Shown: piece by piece, positions 8,679 through 16,885 of the stretch | How the letters are laid out: every line of letters begins with the position of its first letter | How positions within the stretch are numbered: position 1 is the stretch's first letter | Source of the DNA: Mesorhizobium sp. NZP2077 | Lineage (GTDB): Bacteria; Pseudomonadota; Alphaproteobacteria; Rhizobiales; Rhizobiaceae | Direction of reading: 5' to 3' | Length of the DNA: 64,000 nt | Assembly: GCF_013170805.1 (NCBI RefSeq) | Contig: NZ_CP051293.1 | Location: forward strand, 3,230,001-3,294,000 | Program-made: the position numbers and the translations under genes | Notes under the pieces: model-generated | Database searches by the model: none | Seen by the model: only the letters and a program-made list of their open reading frames with translations | Told to the model about the DNA's origin: nothing

Positions 8679-9569
8679 TCAGACCGGCCTGTAGACCCGC
8701 TCGGCCGTGTTCCAGAAGATGTCGGCCTCGGCCGCCGCGCCGTGCTTCGCCACCGCATCGCGGTGCGCCTTAATCAGCTCGGCGTGGCTGGTCCACAGCT
8801 TCTCGATCGGGAAGTTCGAGCCGAACATCAGGTGGTCCGGGCCCAGAACATCGATCGCGTTGTCGACGATATAGGCGATGAGCGCCGGATCGTTGCGGTG
8901 GACGAAGGTGCCGAGACCGGACAGCTTGGCGTAAAAATTCGGCGCTGCCGACAGCGTGCGCAGGCCGGCCTTCCACGCCTCGGTGGTTTCCGGCTCCATG
9001 CCGGTCAGCATGCCGGCATGGGTGAGGATAAAATTGGTTTGCGGGTTTTCGCCGACCAGCGTCAGTCCATCCTTCATCTGGGCAGGGAAGAGCTGCAGGT
9101 CGAAGGACAGGCCATAGTCCTTCAGCCTGGCGACATTGGCGCGCACCTTGGGGTCGATGACCTGATCGGCAGAGGCCGCGAAGCGGAAGGCCGGTGTTTC
9201 GTGCCAGTGCAACTGCATGCGCACGCCGCGCAGCAGCTTGTACTTTGTCAGCCGGTCGATCTGCGGCCTGACATCATCCAGCGTCATGTCGGCATAGCCG
9301 ACGATCGCGTGCGGCCAGCCGGTTTCATCAGCCGTCTTCTGCAGGAAGGCGACTTCCTTCTCGAAATCCTCCTTGGCCCAGTTGGTCTGGACATAAACGG
9401 CCTTCTCGACGCCCGAGCCTTTCTGGTCTTCAAGGAATTCCTCGATCGGATAGTCGCGGCGGATCGGCTCGTAGGGGCCGAAAATCCGCGGCACCATCGG
9501 CCCGACCAGCCAGGGCTGGTCCTTCTGGCGCCAGATGTGGAAATGCGCGTCGATGGCTTTCTGCATCAC
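8679..9569 (-). CDS. Amidohydrolase family 2 protein (TIM-barrel lactonase/hydrolase)
   Basis: The product has 296 residues. Metal-binding DAHFHIW is at the N terminus, ILTHAGM in the middle and LMFGSNFPIEKL near the C terminus, as in Amidohydro_2 enzymes such as L-fuconolactonase, rhamnonolactonase and 2-pyrone-4,6-dicarboxylate hydrolase. The start overlaps the stop of the VWA gene by 4 bp (ATGA), making it the last gene of the molybdenum-hydroxylase operon. It may hydrolyse a lactone or cyclic product of the hydroxylase; that link is inference from gene order. Confidence 0.85.
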   Translation of the reverse strand: MMQKAIDAHFHIWRQKDQPWLVGPMVPRIFGPYEPIRRDYPIEEFLEDQKGSGVEKAVYVQTNWAKEDFEKEVAFLQKTADETGWPHAIVGYADMTLDDVRPQIDRLTKYKLLRGVRMQLHWHETPAFRFAASADQVIDPKVRANVARLKDYGLSFDLQLFPAQMKDGLTLVGENPQTNFILTHAGMLTGMEPETTEAWKAGLRTLSAAPNFYAKLSGLGTFVHRNDPALIAYIVDNAIDVLGPDHLMFGSNFPIEKLWTSHAELIKAHRDAVAKHGAAAEADIFWNTAERVYRPV

Positions 9570-10693
9570 GAAACCCTTTTCCAGATTGTCGCCGCCGCCG
9601 GAGCAGGGCGGGCAAGCGACAGGATGAAATCGGTGAGGCCGGCGAGCGAGGAGCCGTCGACCAGATCGTCCAGCGCCGGCAGGATGGCACGGAGAGCAGC
9701 CGTCACTGGGCGGAAACGCGGGTCGCCGGCCAAAGGTGTGGCCAGCGACAGCCGGAAGGCGCGGGCGCTGAGCCTTCGCATCGCCATCTCCAGCTCGACA
9801 TGGTCGCCGCGCTCCAGCGCGTCGGAGAGAATGACGATCGCGGCGCCGCGCGCGAAGGACGAGAAGCGTGGCACCGAGAGGAAGGCGAGCAATGTCGGCC
9901 CCATCCGGGTGCCGCCGTCCCAGTCGTCGACCTGGGCGGCCGCGCGTGCCAGCGCCTGGCTACGGTCGCGGATGCGCAGTGCGGTAGTGATGCGGGTCAG
10001 CCGCGTGCCGAAGGTGAAAATCTCGGCGCGGTCCGCGCCCTGCACGGCGGCATGCGCCAGCTTGAGGTAATCGGCCGTATGCAGCTTCATCGAGCCGGAG
10101 ACATCGATCAGCAGCAGCAGCTTGCGCGGCACGGTCTGGCGCCGGCGCAGCAGCGGCGAGGGGACGTCGCCGTCGGCACTGACGATTTCCCTGAGCGATC
10201 GGCGCAAATCGAGCTTGCCGCGCGAATGGGTGCGCACGGTGCGGAAGGAGCGGCGGGCGGGCAGGGCGGTGGAGAGCTTGCGGCGGAAGGCGGTCAGCCT
10301 GTCGTCGTCGCGCAGGAAATCGCGCGTGCTCAATTGTTCCAGGGCCGAGGACAGTTCGCCCCCTTCCTGGCTGTGCTCGGCTTCAATCCGCTGGTCGTCG
10401 GCGCCGCCATTATCCTTGATGCGGGTTTCCTCGTCGGCGTCGCCTTCGACCACGGCAGAAGTGTTGCCGTAGAAATGGCTCTGGAAATGCGCTTCGAATT
10501 CGTCACGGCGGTCAGGTGGTGGCGCGAGCGTAGCAAGGGCGGCCTCGCGAATGTCGGCCATCGAGCGGGGGCCGAGCAGGGTTACGGCCTGCATGAAGCT
10601 GGAGATTTGTTCGGGGGCGATGGCGAAGCCGTAGCGGCGCAGCAGGCGGCCGAATCCGAGCAGGGGCGCTGCGGCGCGGGGCAGCGCGCTCAC
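9566..10693 (-). CDS. VWA domain protein, CoxE-like
   Basis: The product has 375 residues from a GTG at 10693 that overlaps the ATPase stop (GTGA); this start fits the family N terminus (ALPRAAAPLLGFGRLLRRYGF). The middle has an acidic stretch (EGDADEETRIKDNGGADDQ). The C-terminal VWA domain carries the MIDAS motif LLLIDVSGSMK. CoxE-type proteins work with MoxR/CoxD AAA+ ATPases to insert or mature metal centres in molybdenum hydroxylases such as CO dehydrogenase. It is coupled upstream to that ATPase and downstream to the amidohydrolase. Confidence 0.88.
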   Translation of the reverse strand: MSALPRAAAPLLGFGRLLRRYGFAIAPEQISSFMQAVTLLGPRSMADIREAALATLAPPPDRRDEFEAHFQSHFYGNTSAVVEGDADEETRIKDNGGADDQRIEAEHSQEGGELSSALEQLSTRDFLRDDDRLTAFRRKLSTALPARRSFRTVRTHSRGKLDLRRSLREIVSADGDVPSPLLRRRQTVPRKLLLLIDVSGSMKLHTADYLKLAHAAVQGADRAEIFTFGTRLTRITTALRIRDRSQALARAAAQVDDWDGGTRMGPTLLAFLSVPRFSSFARGAAIVILSDALERGDHVELEMAMRRLSARAFRLSLATPLAGDPRFRPVTAALRAILPALDDLVDGSSLAGLTDFILSLARPAPAAATIWKRVS

Positions 10694-11571
10694 ACCAGCG
10701 CCTCGTCGACAATCCGGCCAAGCTCCGGCGCGATGTAGGACAGGTCTTCCTCGTCCTTGATCAGCACGCCGATGGCGCGGCGGAAGGCTTCCGGCCACGG
10801 GCTGCCGCCTTTTTCGAGGATGGTGGCGGCATTGGCCCATTCAACTGCCTCGGCGATGCCGGGCGGCTTGGCCAGCGGCCGGGCGCGGATGGTCTGCACG
10901 GCGGCGGCCACGGCGCGTGCGGTGGCCTCAGCCACATCGCCGGCGCGCAGCATGATGATGGCGGCTTCGCGCTCGGCGTCGGGATAGCCGATCCAGTGGT
11001 AGACACAGCGCCGCCGCAGCGCCTCGGCGAGTTCGCGGGTGCGGTTGGAGGTCAGGATGACGATCGGCTGGGCAGCGGCGCGGATGGTGCCGCGCTCGGG
11101 AATGCTGATCTGAAAATCGGAGAGGAACTCCAGAAGCAACGCCTCGAACTCATGGTCCGAGCGATCGATCTCGTCGACCAGCAGCACGCGTTGCTCCGGT
11201 GCGCGTAGCACCTGGAGCAGCGGCCGGGCGATGAGAAAACGGTCGTCGTAGATGTCGATTTCGTGTTCACCGGCATGGCGGATGGCGAGCAGCTGGCGCT
11301 GGTAGTTCCATTCGTAGAGCGCGTGTGCGGCATCGATGCCTTCATAGCATTGCAGCCGAACCAGATCTCGGCCGAGCAGCTCGGCGATTGCCTTCGCCGC
11401 CTCCGTCTTGCCGACGCCCGGCGCGCCTTCGAGCAACAGCGGCTTGCCCAGCCGGATCGCCAAGAAGATGGCGGTCGCCAGGCTGTCATCGGCCAGATAG
11501 CGCGAGGCGGCGAGATGCTGCGCCACCGCCTCCGGCGAGGTCGCGACAGTCTCTGCATTCACTCCGGACAT
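10690..11571 (-). CDS. MoxR-family AAA+ ATPase, CoxD-like
   Basis: The product has 293 residues from the ATG at 11571. Walker A GAPGVGKTEAAK is near residue 56, and Walker B VLLVDEIDRSD and sensor-1 VILTSNRTRELAEAL follow. In the cox system this ATPase acts with CoxE as a chaperone for active-site assembly of a molybdenum hydroxylase. It starts 8 bp after the stop of the C-terminal molybdopterin subunit and overlaps the VWA gene. The partner is probably the hydroxylase encoded upstream. Confidence 0.9.
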   Translation of the reverse strand: MSGVNAETVATSPEAVAQHLAASRYLADDSLATAIFLAIRLGKPLLLEGAPGVGKTEAAKAIAELLGRDLVRLQCYEGIDAAHALYEWNYQRQLLAIRHAGEHEIDIYDDRFLIARPLLQVLRAPEQRVLLVDEIDRSDHEFEALLLEFLSDFQISIPERGTIRAAAQPIVILTSNRTRELAEALRRRCVYHWIGYPDAEREAAIIMLRAGDVAEATARAVAAAVQTIRARPLAKPPGIAEAVEWANAATILEKGGSPWPEAFRRAIGVLIKDEEDLSYIAPELGRIVDEALV

Positions 11572-11579
11572 CTCGTCTC

Positions 11580-12584
11580 TCAATTCGCCGCTTGCGCCTT
11601 GAGCGCGCGCAAAATGCGCTCGGGCGTGATCGGCAGCGTATCGACGCGCACGCCGACGGCGTCGAAGACGGCGTTGGCAACCGCCGGTATCTGCGGGTTG
11701 GCGCACATTTCGCCCGGCCCCTTGGCGCCATAAGGCCCGTCGGCCGAGGGCCGCTCCAGGACGATGATCTCGGTCTCGGCGAGATCGCCCGGACCCGGCA
11801 TCAGATATTGGTTGAAGTCGGTGCCGCCATGATCGCGGTTGGGATAATAAGGCTCGGTGGTTTCGTAGAGCGCGTGGCTGATGCCCATCCAGGAGCCGCC
11901 GACCAGCTGTTGCTCGACCATTCTGGGGTTCAGCGCGCGGCCGATCTCGAAGACGTTCTTGACTGTCAAAACCGTGACCTCGCCAGTCTCGTCGTCGACC
12001 TCGACCTCGGCCACGGTGCAGGCATGCGCGTAGCAGGTCGACGGCTTCATCGCGCCGGTGTCTTTCTCCGGATAGGAGCGCGGGATCAGGAACATGCCGC
12101 GGCCTGAGATCGAGCGGCCGCGCTTGAAATGCGCCGACAAAGCGACATCGAAGATCGAGATCGATTTCTGCGGTGCGCCCTTGACCAGGATGTTGCCCTG
12201 GCCGTCGGTCTCGAGGTCGGAGGCGTTCACTTCCAGTTCCTCGGCCGCCACTTCCAGCATCACCTGGCGGGCTTCCCTGGCCGCCTGGATGACGGCATTG
12301 CCGGCGCGGTGCGTGCCGCGTGAGGCAAATGTGCCCATGCAGTGCGGACCGGTGTCGGTGTCGGCGGTGTCGACGACGACGCGGTCGGTCGGCACGCCGA
12401 TGGTCTCGGCGCAGATCTGCGCCATGATCTGCTTCATGCCCTGGCCGAGATCGACCGAGGACAGCGTCACCATGAAATTGCCGGTCGGTGTCGAATGCAC
12501 CAGCGCTTGGGTCGGGTCGCCGCCGAGGTTCATGCCCGTGGGATAGTTGATCGCGGCAACGCCGCGTCCGCGCCGGATCGCCAT
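11580..12584 (-). CDS. Molybdenum hydroxylase, C-terminal molybdopterin-binding subunit
   Basis: The product has 334 residues matching the second molybdopterin-binding region of xanthine-dehydrogenase-family large subunits. It starts at AIRRGRGVAAINYPTG and includes VDLGQGMKQIMAQICAE, the DTDTGPHCMGTFASRGT region and, near residue 288, the KGPGEM motif with the catalytic glutamate. The ATG is one base after the stop of the preceding subunit, with GGAGC about 8 bases upstream, so the two are translated in tandem as separate chains. The sizes resemble the NdhL/NdhM split of nicotinate dehydrogenase. The substrate is probably an aromatic heterocycle, purine or aldehyde. Confidence 0.88.
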   Translation of the reverse strand: MAIRRGRGVAAINYPTGMNLGGDPTQALVHSTPTGNFMVTLSSVDLGQGMKQIMAQICAETIGVPTDRVVVDTADTDTGPHCMGTFASRGTHRAGNAVIQAAREARQVMLEVAAEELEVNASDLETDGQGNILVKGAPQKSISIFDVALSAHFKRGRSISGRGMFLIPRSYPEKDTGAMKPSTCYAHACTVAEVEVDDETGEVTVLTVKNVFEIGRALNPRMVEQQLVGGSWMGISHALYETTEPYYPNRDHGGTDFNQYLMPGPGDLAETEIIVLERPSADGPYGAKGPGEMCANPQIPAVANAVFDAVGVRVDTLPITPERILRALKAQAAN

Positions 12585-12585
12585 T

Positions 12586-13953
12586 TCAAGCTCCGTTCTT
12601 GTAGGAAGACATCGCCATGTACTTCTCCGCCACCGGCCAGTTCGCGGCGCGCGATGCTTCCTGCATGCACTCGATCAGCGCCGCGCCCTCGGTCGGTTGG
12701 CGATGCGCCTTCATGTCGCCGTCGCGGTAGGCGTTAATGAAGCGGAATTCGAGCGGGTCCATGCCGATCAGCCGCGCCAGCTTGTCCATCTGCACCTCCA
12801 GTGCGAAGTCGCCGATGGTGACGCCGAAGCCGCGCATGGCCGATGACGGCGTGCGATTGGTGTACACGCAGTAGGTGTCGATCCAGACATTGGGGATGGT
12901 GTAGGGGCCTGGATAGTGCCCGGCCCCCTTCTGCGCGCCGTAAGGCGAGTGGCGTGAATAGGCGCCGGCATCGGTGTAACCGGTAACCTTGCGCGCGACG
13001 ATGCGGCCGTCCTTCATCACGCCGTCCTTGATGACGACCTTTTCGGCGGCGCGGGGTGAAGAAATCTGCATCTCCTCCTCGCGGCTGTAGATGAAGGATA
13101 CCGGGCGGCCGGTGAGCTTGGCGCCGAGGATGGCGATCGGCTCGACGATGACGTCGACCTTGCCGCCAAAGCCGCCGCCGACGGTGCCGCCGACGAAATG
13201 CAGCTTGCTGCCCGGCATCTGCAGGATGATCGAGGCGTTGTCGAGAGTGAAGAACATCGCCTGCGTGTTGGTGTAGCAGGTGAAGCGGTCATTGCCCTCG
13301 GGCGCCACCACGCAGCCCGTGGTCTCGGTCGGCGCATGCTCGATCGGGGAGGACTGATAGCTCTGTTCAAGGATGTGATCGGCGCCGGCAAAGCCCGCCT
13401 CGACATCGCCGAAACGCACCTTTCGGCATTCGCCGCTGTCATAGAGATAATAGTTCTGGCCGTGATATTCGTTGACCAGCGGCGCGCCTGGTTTCAGCGC
13501 TTCCTCCATGTCGAAGACGGCCGGCAGCACCTCGTAGTCGACCTTGACCTTGGCGGCGGCTTCCTGGGCGGCGCGCTCGGTCTCCGCCAGCACCGCCACC
13601 ACGGCCTCGCCCTTCCAGCGCACCTTGCCGTCGGCCAGCACCGTCTCGTCCTCCGGGCCGATCTGGATCAGGATCAGGATGGTGTAGACATTGTGCGGCA
13701 CGTCCTTGGCGGTCAGCACCTTGACCACGCCCGGATACTTCACCGCCTCGGAGGTGTTGATCGAGCGGATGCGGGCGTGGTGGTGCGGGCTGCGCACCAT
13801 CTTCAGGTGCAGCATGCCGGGAAAGTTGCGGTCGGCGAAAAAGGCGGTCTTGCCGGTGACATGGCCGGGCGAATCCGAGCGCGGCCTCGGCTGGCCGATC
13901 TCGTGCAGATCGTCCTTGCGGACATCGGCGAAGTAGTTCTTGCGCAGTTCCAT
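12586..13953 (-). CDS. Molybdenum hydroxylase, N-terminal molybdopterin-binding subunit
   Basis: The product has 455 residues from the ATG at 13953. The a/b-hammerhead domain comes first (HVTGKTAFFADRNFPG, then LHLKMVRSPHHHARI). The first molybdopterin domain follows, with GGTVGGGFGGK near residue 260 and NRTPSSAMRGFGV near 365-375. The CO-dehydrogenase active-site loop (AYxCSFR) is absent; the xanthine-dehydrogenase form RGFG is present. The protein ends at SSYKNGA, where the normal family protein would continue into the C-terminal half encoded by the next gene. It lies 11 bp after the iron-sulfur subunit gene. Confidence 0.88.
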   Translation of the reverse strand: MELRKNYFADVRKDDLHEIGQPRPRSDSPGHVTGKTAFFADRNFPGMLHLKMVRSPHHHARIRSINTSEAVKYPGVVKVLTAKDVPHNVYTILILIQIGPEDETVLADGKVRWKGEAVVAVLAETERAAQEAAAKVKVDYEVLPAVFDMEEALKPGAPLVNEYHGQNYYLYDSGECRKVRFGDVEAGFAGADHILEQSYQSSPIEHAPTETTGCVVAPEGNDRFTCYTNTQAMFFTLDNASIILQMPGSKLHFVGGTVGGGFGGKVDVIVEPIAILGAKLTGRPVSFIYSREEEMQISSPRAAEKVVIKDGVMKDGRIVARKVTGYTDAGAYSRHSPYGAQKGAGHYPGPYTIPNVWIDTYCVYTNRTPSSAMRGFGVTIGDFALEVQMDKLARLIGMDPLEFRFINAYRDGDMKAHRQPTEGAALIECMQEASRAANWPVAEKYMAMSSYKNGA

Positions 13954-13964
13954 ATTGCTTCCCC

Positions 13965-14447
13965 TCAGGCCGCGTTCTGCGAATTGGCACGGGCCGCGGT
14001 GAGCACCGCCTGGATGATCGGCTCGTAGCCGGTGCAGCGGCAGATGTTGCCCGAAAGCGCTTCCACCACCTCGTCGCGGCTGGGGTTGGGCGTGTGGTCG
14101 AGCAGCACCTTGGCGGCCATGATCATGCCCGGCGTGCAGAAGCCGCATTGCGTGGCGAAGGTGTCGAGGAAGGCGCGCTGCAGCGGATGCAGCACGCCAC
14201 TTTCCGACAGTCCCGACGTCGTGGTGATTGTTGTTCCGTTGCAGGTTTCAGCCAGCGTCAGGCAGGACAGCCGGAGCTCACCGTCGATGATGACGGAGCA
14301 GGCGCCGCAGGTGCCCTGGTGGCAGCCGCCTTTCGGCGATGTGTCGCCGACCTTGTCGCGCAAGGCGTTGAGCAGCGTCGTGCCGCTGTCGATGAATTCG
14401 GCTTTCTCGGAGCCGTTGAGGGTGAACTGGACCGGGACCTTTGCCAT
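13965..14447 (-). CDS. Molybdenum hydroxylase 2Fe-2S subunit
   Basis: The product has 160 residues, the usual size. The N-terminal plant-ferredoxin-type cluster is bound by CHQGTCGAC and the later LSCLTL cysteine. The C-terminal helical domain has CGFC and CRCTGYEPI for the second cluster. It passes electrons from the molybdenum centre to the FAD subunit. A ribosome site (AAGGAG) precedes the ATG. It lies between the FAD and molybdopterin subunit genes. Confidence 0.95.
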   Translation of the reverse strand: MAKVPVQFTLNGSEKAEFIDSGTTLLNALRDKVGDTSPKGGCHQGTCGACSVIIDGELRLSCLTLAETCNGTTITTTSGLSESGVLHPLQRAFLDTFATQCGFCTPGMIMAAKVLLDHTPNPSRDEVVEALSGNICRCTGYEPIIQAVLTAARANSQNAA

Positions 14448-14508
14448 GTTTTCTCCTTGCGCGCCTGCCCGACGGATCGGACAGACGCGCGCCCCCCAAC
14501 GGGTGATT

Positions 14509-15303
14509 TCAAGTCAGCAGCAGCCGGCCGAGATGGACCGGCAGGACTTCAGCGCGATACCAGGCGCTGGCGATCGGATCGGTGATCGGCGCGATGCCTT
14601 CGGTGGCGGCGGCCAGCGCTGCGGCGATGCCGTTCTGGTCGAGCGACTTTCCGAGCAGCGCCTTTTCCGCCGACTTGGCCCGGATCGGCCGGTCGGCCAT
14701 GCAGCCGAGCGCGATCCGCGCCGAAGACACGGTGCCGTCGGCAGCCTGTTCCAGAATAGCCGCGATGCTGAGCACCGAGACACCCTTGGGCTTGACCCGC
14801 GACACTTTCAGGAAGCGGAAGCTGTCGGCCTTCGGCAGCGTGCAGCTGACTGAGGTGACGATGGCACGGCTGCCGTCCCGCCCGGCCAGGAAGGTACCGA
14901 TCGGTGTCTCTCCGTCCTCGGTGCCGACCGTGGCATCGAGCGCCAGCAGGGCAACGGTGAAGTCGCCATAGGGCGCAGGCGCGAACAGATTGCCACCGAC
15001 GGTCGCCATGTTGCGGATCGCCGGACCGCCGACGGAGCGCGCGGCCTTGGCGAGCGCGCCGAGATCCGGATGACGGGCGATTGCAGCCATCGTCACCGAA
15101 GCGCCGATGCGGACCTTGCCGCCGGCGACCGCGATGGCCGATAGGGCCGGGTCGGTCGACCTGACAAGGCCGGAGACGGAGACATCGCCTTCATTGGCCG
15201 CGCGCACGACCAGCGTGCCGCCGCCGAGATAGCGCGTACCCTGGGCCCTCAGCGCCGTGTTGGCGTCCTTCACCGTTGCGAAAGTCTGGAGTGCCAGCGC
15301 CAT
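14509..15303 (-). CDS. Molybdenum hydroxylase FAD-binding subunit
   Basis: The product has 264 residues from the ATG at 15303. The N-terminal YLGGGTLVVRAANEG and the central SVGGPAIRNMATVGGNLF match the FAD-binding motifs of CoxM/XdhB-type subunits. The C-terminal CO-dehydrogenase-flavoprotein domain follows. It accepts electrons from the iron-sulfur subunit. It starts 11 bp after the SRPBCC stop, within the same operon. Confidence 0.92.
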   Translation of the reverse strand: MALALQTFATVKDANTALRAQGTRYLGGGTLVVRAANEGDVSVSGLVRSTDPALSAIAVAGGKVRIGASVTMAAIARHPDLGALAKAARSVGGPAIRNMATVGGNLFAPAPYGDFTVALLALDATVGTEDGETPIGTFLAGRDGSRAIVTSVSCTLPKADSFRFLKVSRVKPKGVSVLSIAAILEQAADGTVSSARIALGCMADRPIRAKSAEKALLGKSLDQNGIAAALAAATEGIAPITDPIASAWYRAEVLPVHLGRLLLT

Positions 15304-15314
15304 GGCCCGCTCCT

Positions 15315-15758
15315 TCAGCTCTGGCCGGCAAAGTGGCTTTTCAGGGCATTGAAGCCGCCCTGGAAGACGTTGGCGCCCATGCCGGCGGCGATCTTGTCGG
15401 CTTCTTCGGGTGCCGCATCGAAGCTGGCGGTCCATTCGGCATAGGTGCGGTCGCCATCGGTGACGCGCCTGAGCTGCAGCGTCGCCTTGTGGTTGGTGAG
15501 CGGCTGCGGCGTCTCCAGGATAGAGTAGCTGACGAGAAAGTTCTCATCGGAGAAGTCGAGCAGCTTTTCGCGGATGCGGGCGCCACTGGCGAGCTCGAAA
15601 TTGCGCACGCAGCCGATCGTTGAGGCGTCCTTGCCGTCATCGATATGGCTCTCGACCATACGCGGATGCCAGCCCGGCAGGCCGTTGAAGTCGCGTATGC
15701 GCGCCCAGACCTTTTCGACCGGCGCGTCGATGACGCTGGAGATGGTGACTTTGGCCAT
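15315..15758 (-). CDS. SRPBCC family protein (polyketide-cyclase/MxaD-like)
   Basis: The product has 147 residues with the START-like fold pattern: SVIDAPVEKVWARIRDF at the N terminus, GLPGWHPRM, a central IREKLLDF strand and a long C-terminal helix. It is the first gene of the hydroxylase operon and is tightly linked to the FAD subunit. SRPBCC proteins such as CoxG occur in cox clusters, where CoxG tethers CO dehydrogenase to the membrane, but the long hydrophobic tail of CoxG is absent here. It may bind the hydrophobic substrate. Confidence 0.85.
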   Translation of the reverse strand: MAKVTISSVIDAPVEKVWARIRDFNGLPGWHPRMVESHIDDGKDASTIGCVRNFELASGARIREKLLDFSDENFLVSYSILETPQPLTNHKATLQLRRVTDGDRTYAEWTASFDAAPEEADKIAAGMGANVFQGGFNALKSHFAGQS

Positions 15759-15819
15759 AGGACGTTCCCTCGCGAATGCGGCAGCTGGGCAAGGGTAGGG
15801 CGCCGGTTGCGGTGACGCT

Positions 15820-15853
15820 TATCAAAGCGTCTTGTGAGCGTATCAAGGAGTCT
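15820..15853 (-). promoter_or_regulatory. Candidate AraC-family binding site: two direct half-sites 21 bp apart
   Basis: On the minus strand, AGACTCCTTGATA and AGACGCTTTGATA match at 11 of 13 positions, and their starts are exactly 21 bp (two helical turns) apart. This is the usual layout of AraC-type activator sites. They lie 62-95 bp upstream of the SRPBCC start, between that gene and the AraC gene. The inner half-site also forms the hairpin GACGCTT-ATCA-AAGCGTC (15814-15831). Confidence 0.55.
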
Positions 15854-15878
15854 GAAAAAGCGGGCTCGGCAGGCCGGC

Positions 15879-16706
15879 TCAGGCATTCGCCCGTGCGGCC
15901 TCGCGGTAGAGCGTCGGCGGCACGCCGACATGGTCGCGGAAGAAGCGCGAGAAATTGCCCTGCGTGGTGAAGCCGAGATTGCAGGCAACCGACATCAGCG
16001 GCTCCTGCGACCACTGCAACTGCCGCACCGCTTCCTCCATGCGAAGCGTGTTCCAGTAGACATTGGGCGTCAGATTGGTCTGTTCCTTGAACAGGGCGAA
16101 GAAATGCGGCCGCGACAGGCCAACGCTGCGCGCCACGTCGTCGAAGGAGATGCGCTCGCTGACATTGGCCTTCATCAGTTGGATCGCCTTGCGGACGCGG
16201 AAATCCTGCATGGTGTTGATGCGGATGCGCGCTTCGTGCGGCGCCGAGGCATCGGCGGCATCGAGCACCGAATCGATGAAGCGCTCGATCTCGTAATTGG
16301 CGACGTCGTCGACGCTTTCATTGTCGGTCAGATGGTCCAGCAGGCTGGCGGCGGCCTGGTGCAGCCAGGGCTCCAGCGTGATCGCCGCTTGCGAAAACAG
16401 CGGCGCCGAGGAGGGCAGGTCGCGGCGACGCCGCGCCCAGTCGGGATCGATGTAGAACGCAAGGAATAGGCCGGGCCTGCCGTTCTGCGACAGGACGTGG
16501 CTGTGCGGCTGGAAGGAATTGATGCCGGCGGCGGTGCAGGGGCCGAGCCGGACCGTCTCGCGGCCGATGGTCATCTCGCCGGCGGTACCTTCGAGCCAGA
16601 TGATCAGATGGGCCTCGACATGGGCATGGGTGACGAAGTCGCTTGCGACATTCAGGACAGAAACATGTCCGAACCGGCCCCAGTAGAGCCTGATCGCGTC
16701 CGTCAT
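15879..16706 (-). CDS. AraC-family transcriptional regulator
   Basis: The product has 275 residues. The ATG at 16706 is preceded by GGGAGG, so it is favoured over an ATG 26 codons upstream. The N terminus is a cupin-like effector domain (HAHVEAHLIIWLEG). The C terminus has the two-HTH AraC DNA-binding domain, with RISFDDVARSVGLSRPHFFALFK and later GFTTQGNFSRFFRDHVGVPP. It lies directly upstream of the hydroxylase operon in the same direction, so it probably senses the substrate and activates the operon through the half-sites at 15820-15853. Confidence 0.9.
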   Translation of the reverse strand: MTDAIRLYWGRFGHVSVLNVASDFVTHAHVEAHLIIWLEGTAGEMTIGRETVRLGPCTAAGINSFQPHSHVLSQNGRPGLFLAFYIDPDWARRRRDLPSSAPLFSQAAITLEPWLHQAAASLLDHLTDNESVDDVANYEIERFIDSVLDAADASAPHEARIRINTMQDFRVRKAIQLMKANVSERISFDDVARSVGLSRPHFFALFKEQTNLTPNVYWNTLRMEEAVRQLQWSQEPLMSVACNLGFTTQGNFSRFFRDHVGVPPTLYREAARANA

Positions 16707-16885
16707 GGGTATAACCTCCCGCAGGCGACTGGCCTCCCTTCGCCTGCATCGAGGATTGTGCGGCCGGTTTTCGGTCTCCGTCAAGGCATAGGCTGTCGGC
16801 CGGTCGCCGTGGCAGGCAGCTTCAGCCGATTTTCAGACTGAGCGATAGGCACCGGAACGAATAGAGCTTCGGCGACGACCGGCAC

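Noticed and set aside
8484..10070. 528-codon plus-strand frame running over the amidohydrolase and VWA genes
   Set aside because: It crosses two supported minus-strand genes and a hairpin, and its translation shows no domain.
11580..15303. Carbon monoxide dehydrogenase (CoxMSL)
   Set aside because: Subunit order and the MoxR/CoxE genes recall cox clusters, but the large subunit lacks the AYxCSFR loop and has the RGFG form of xanthine-dehydrogenase relatives.
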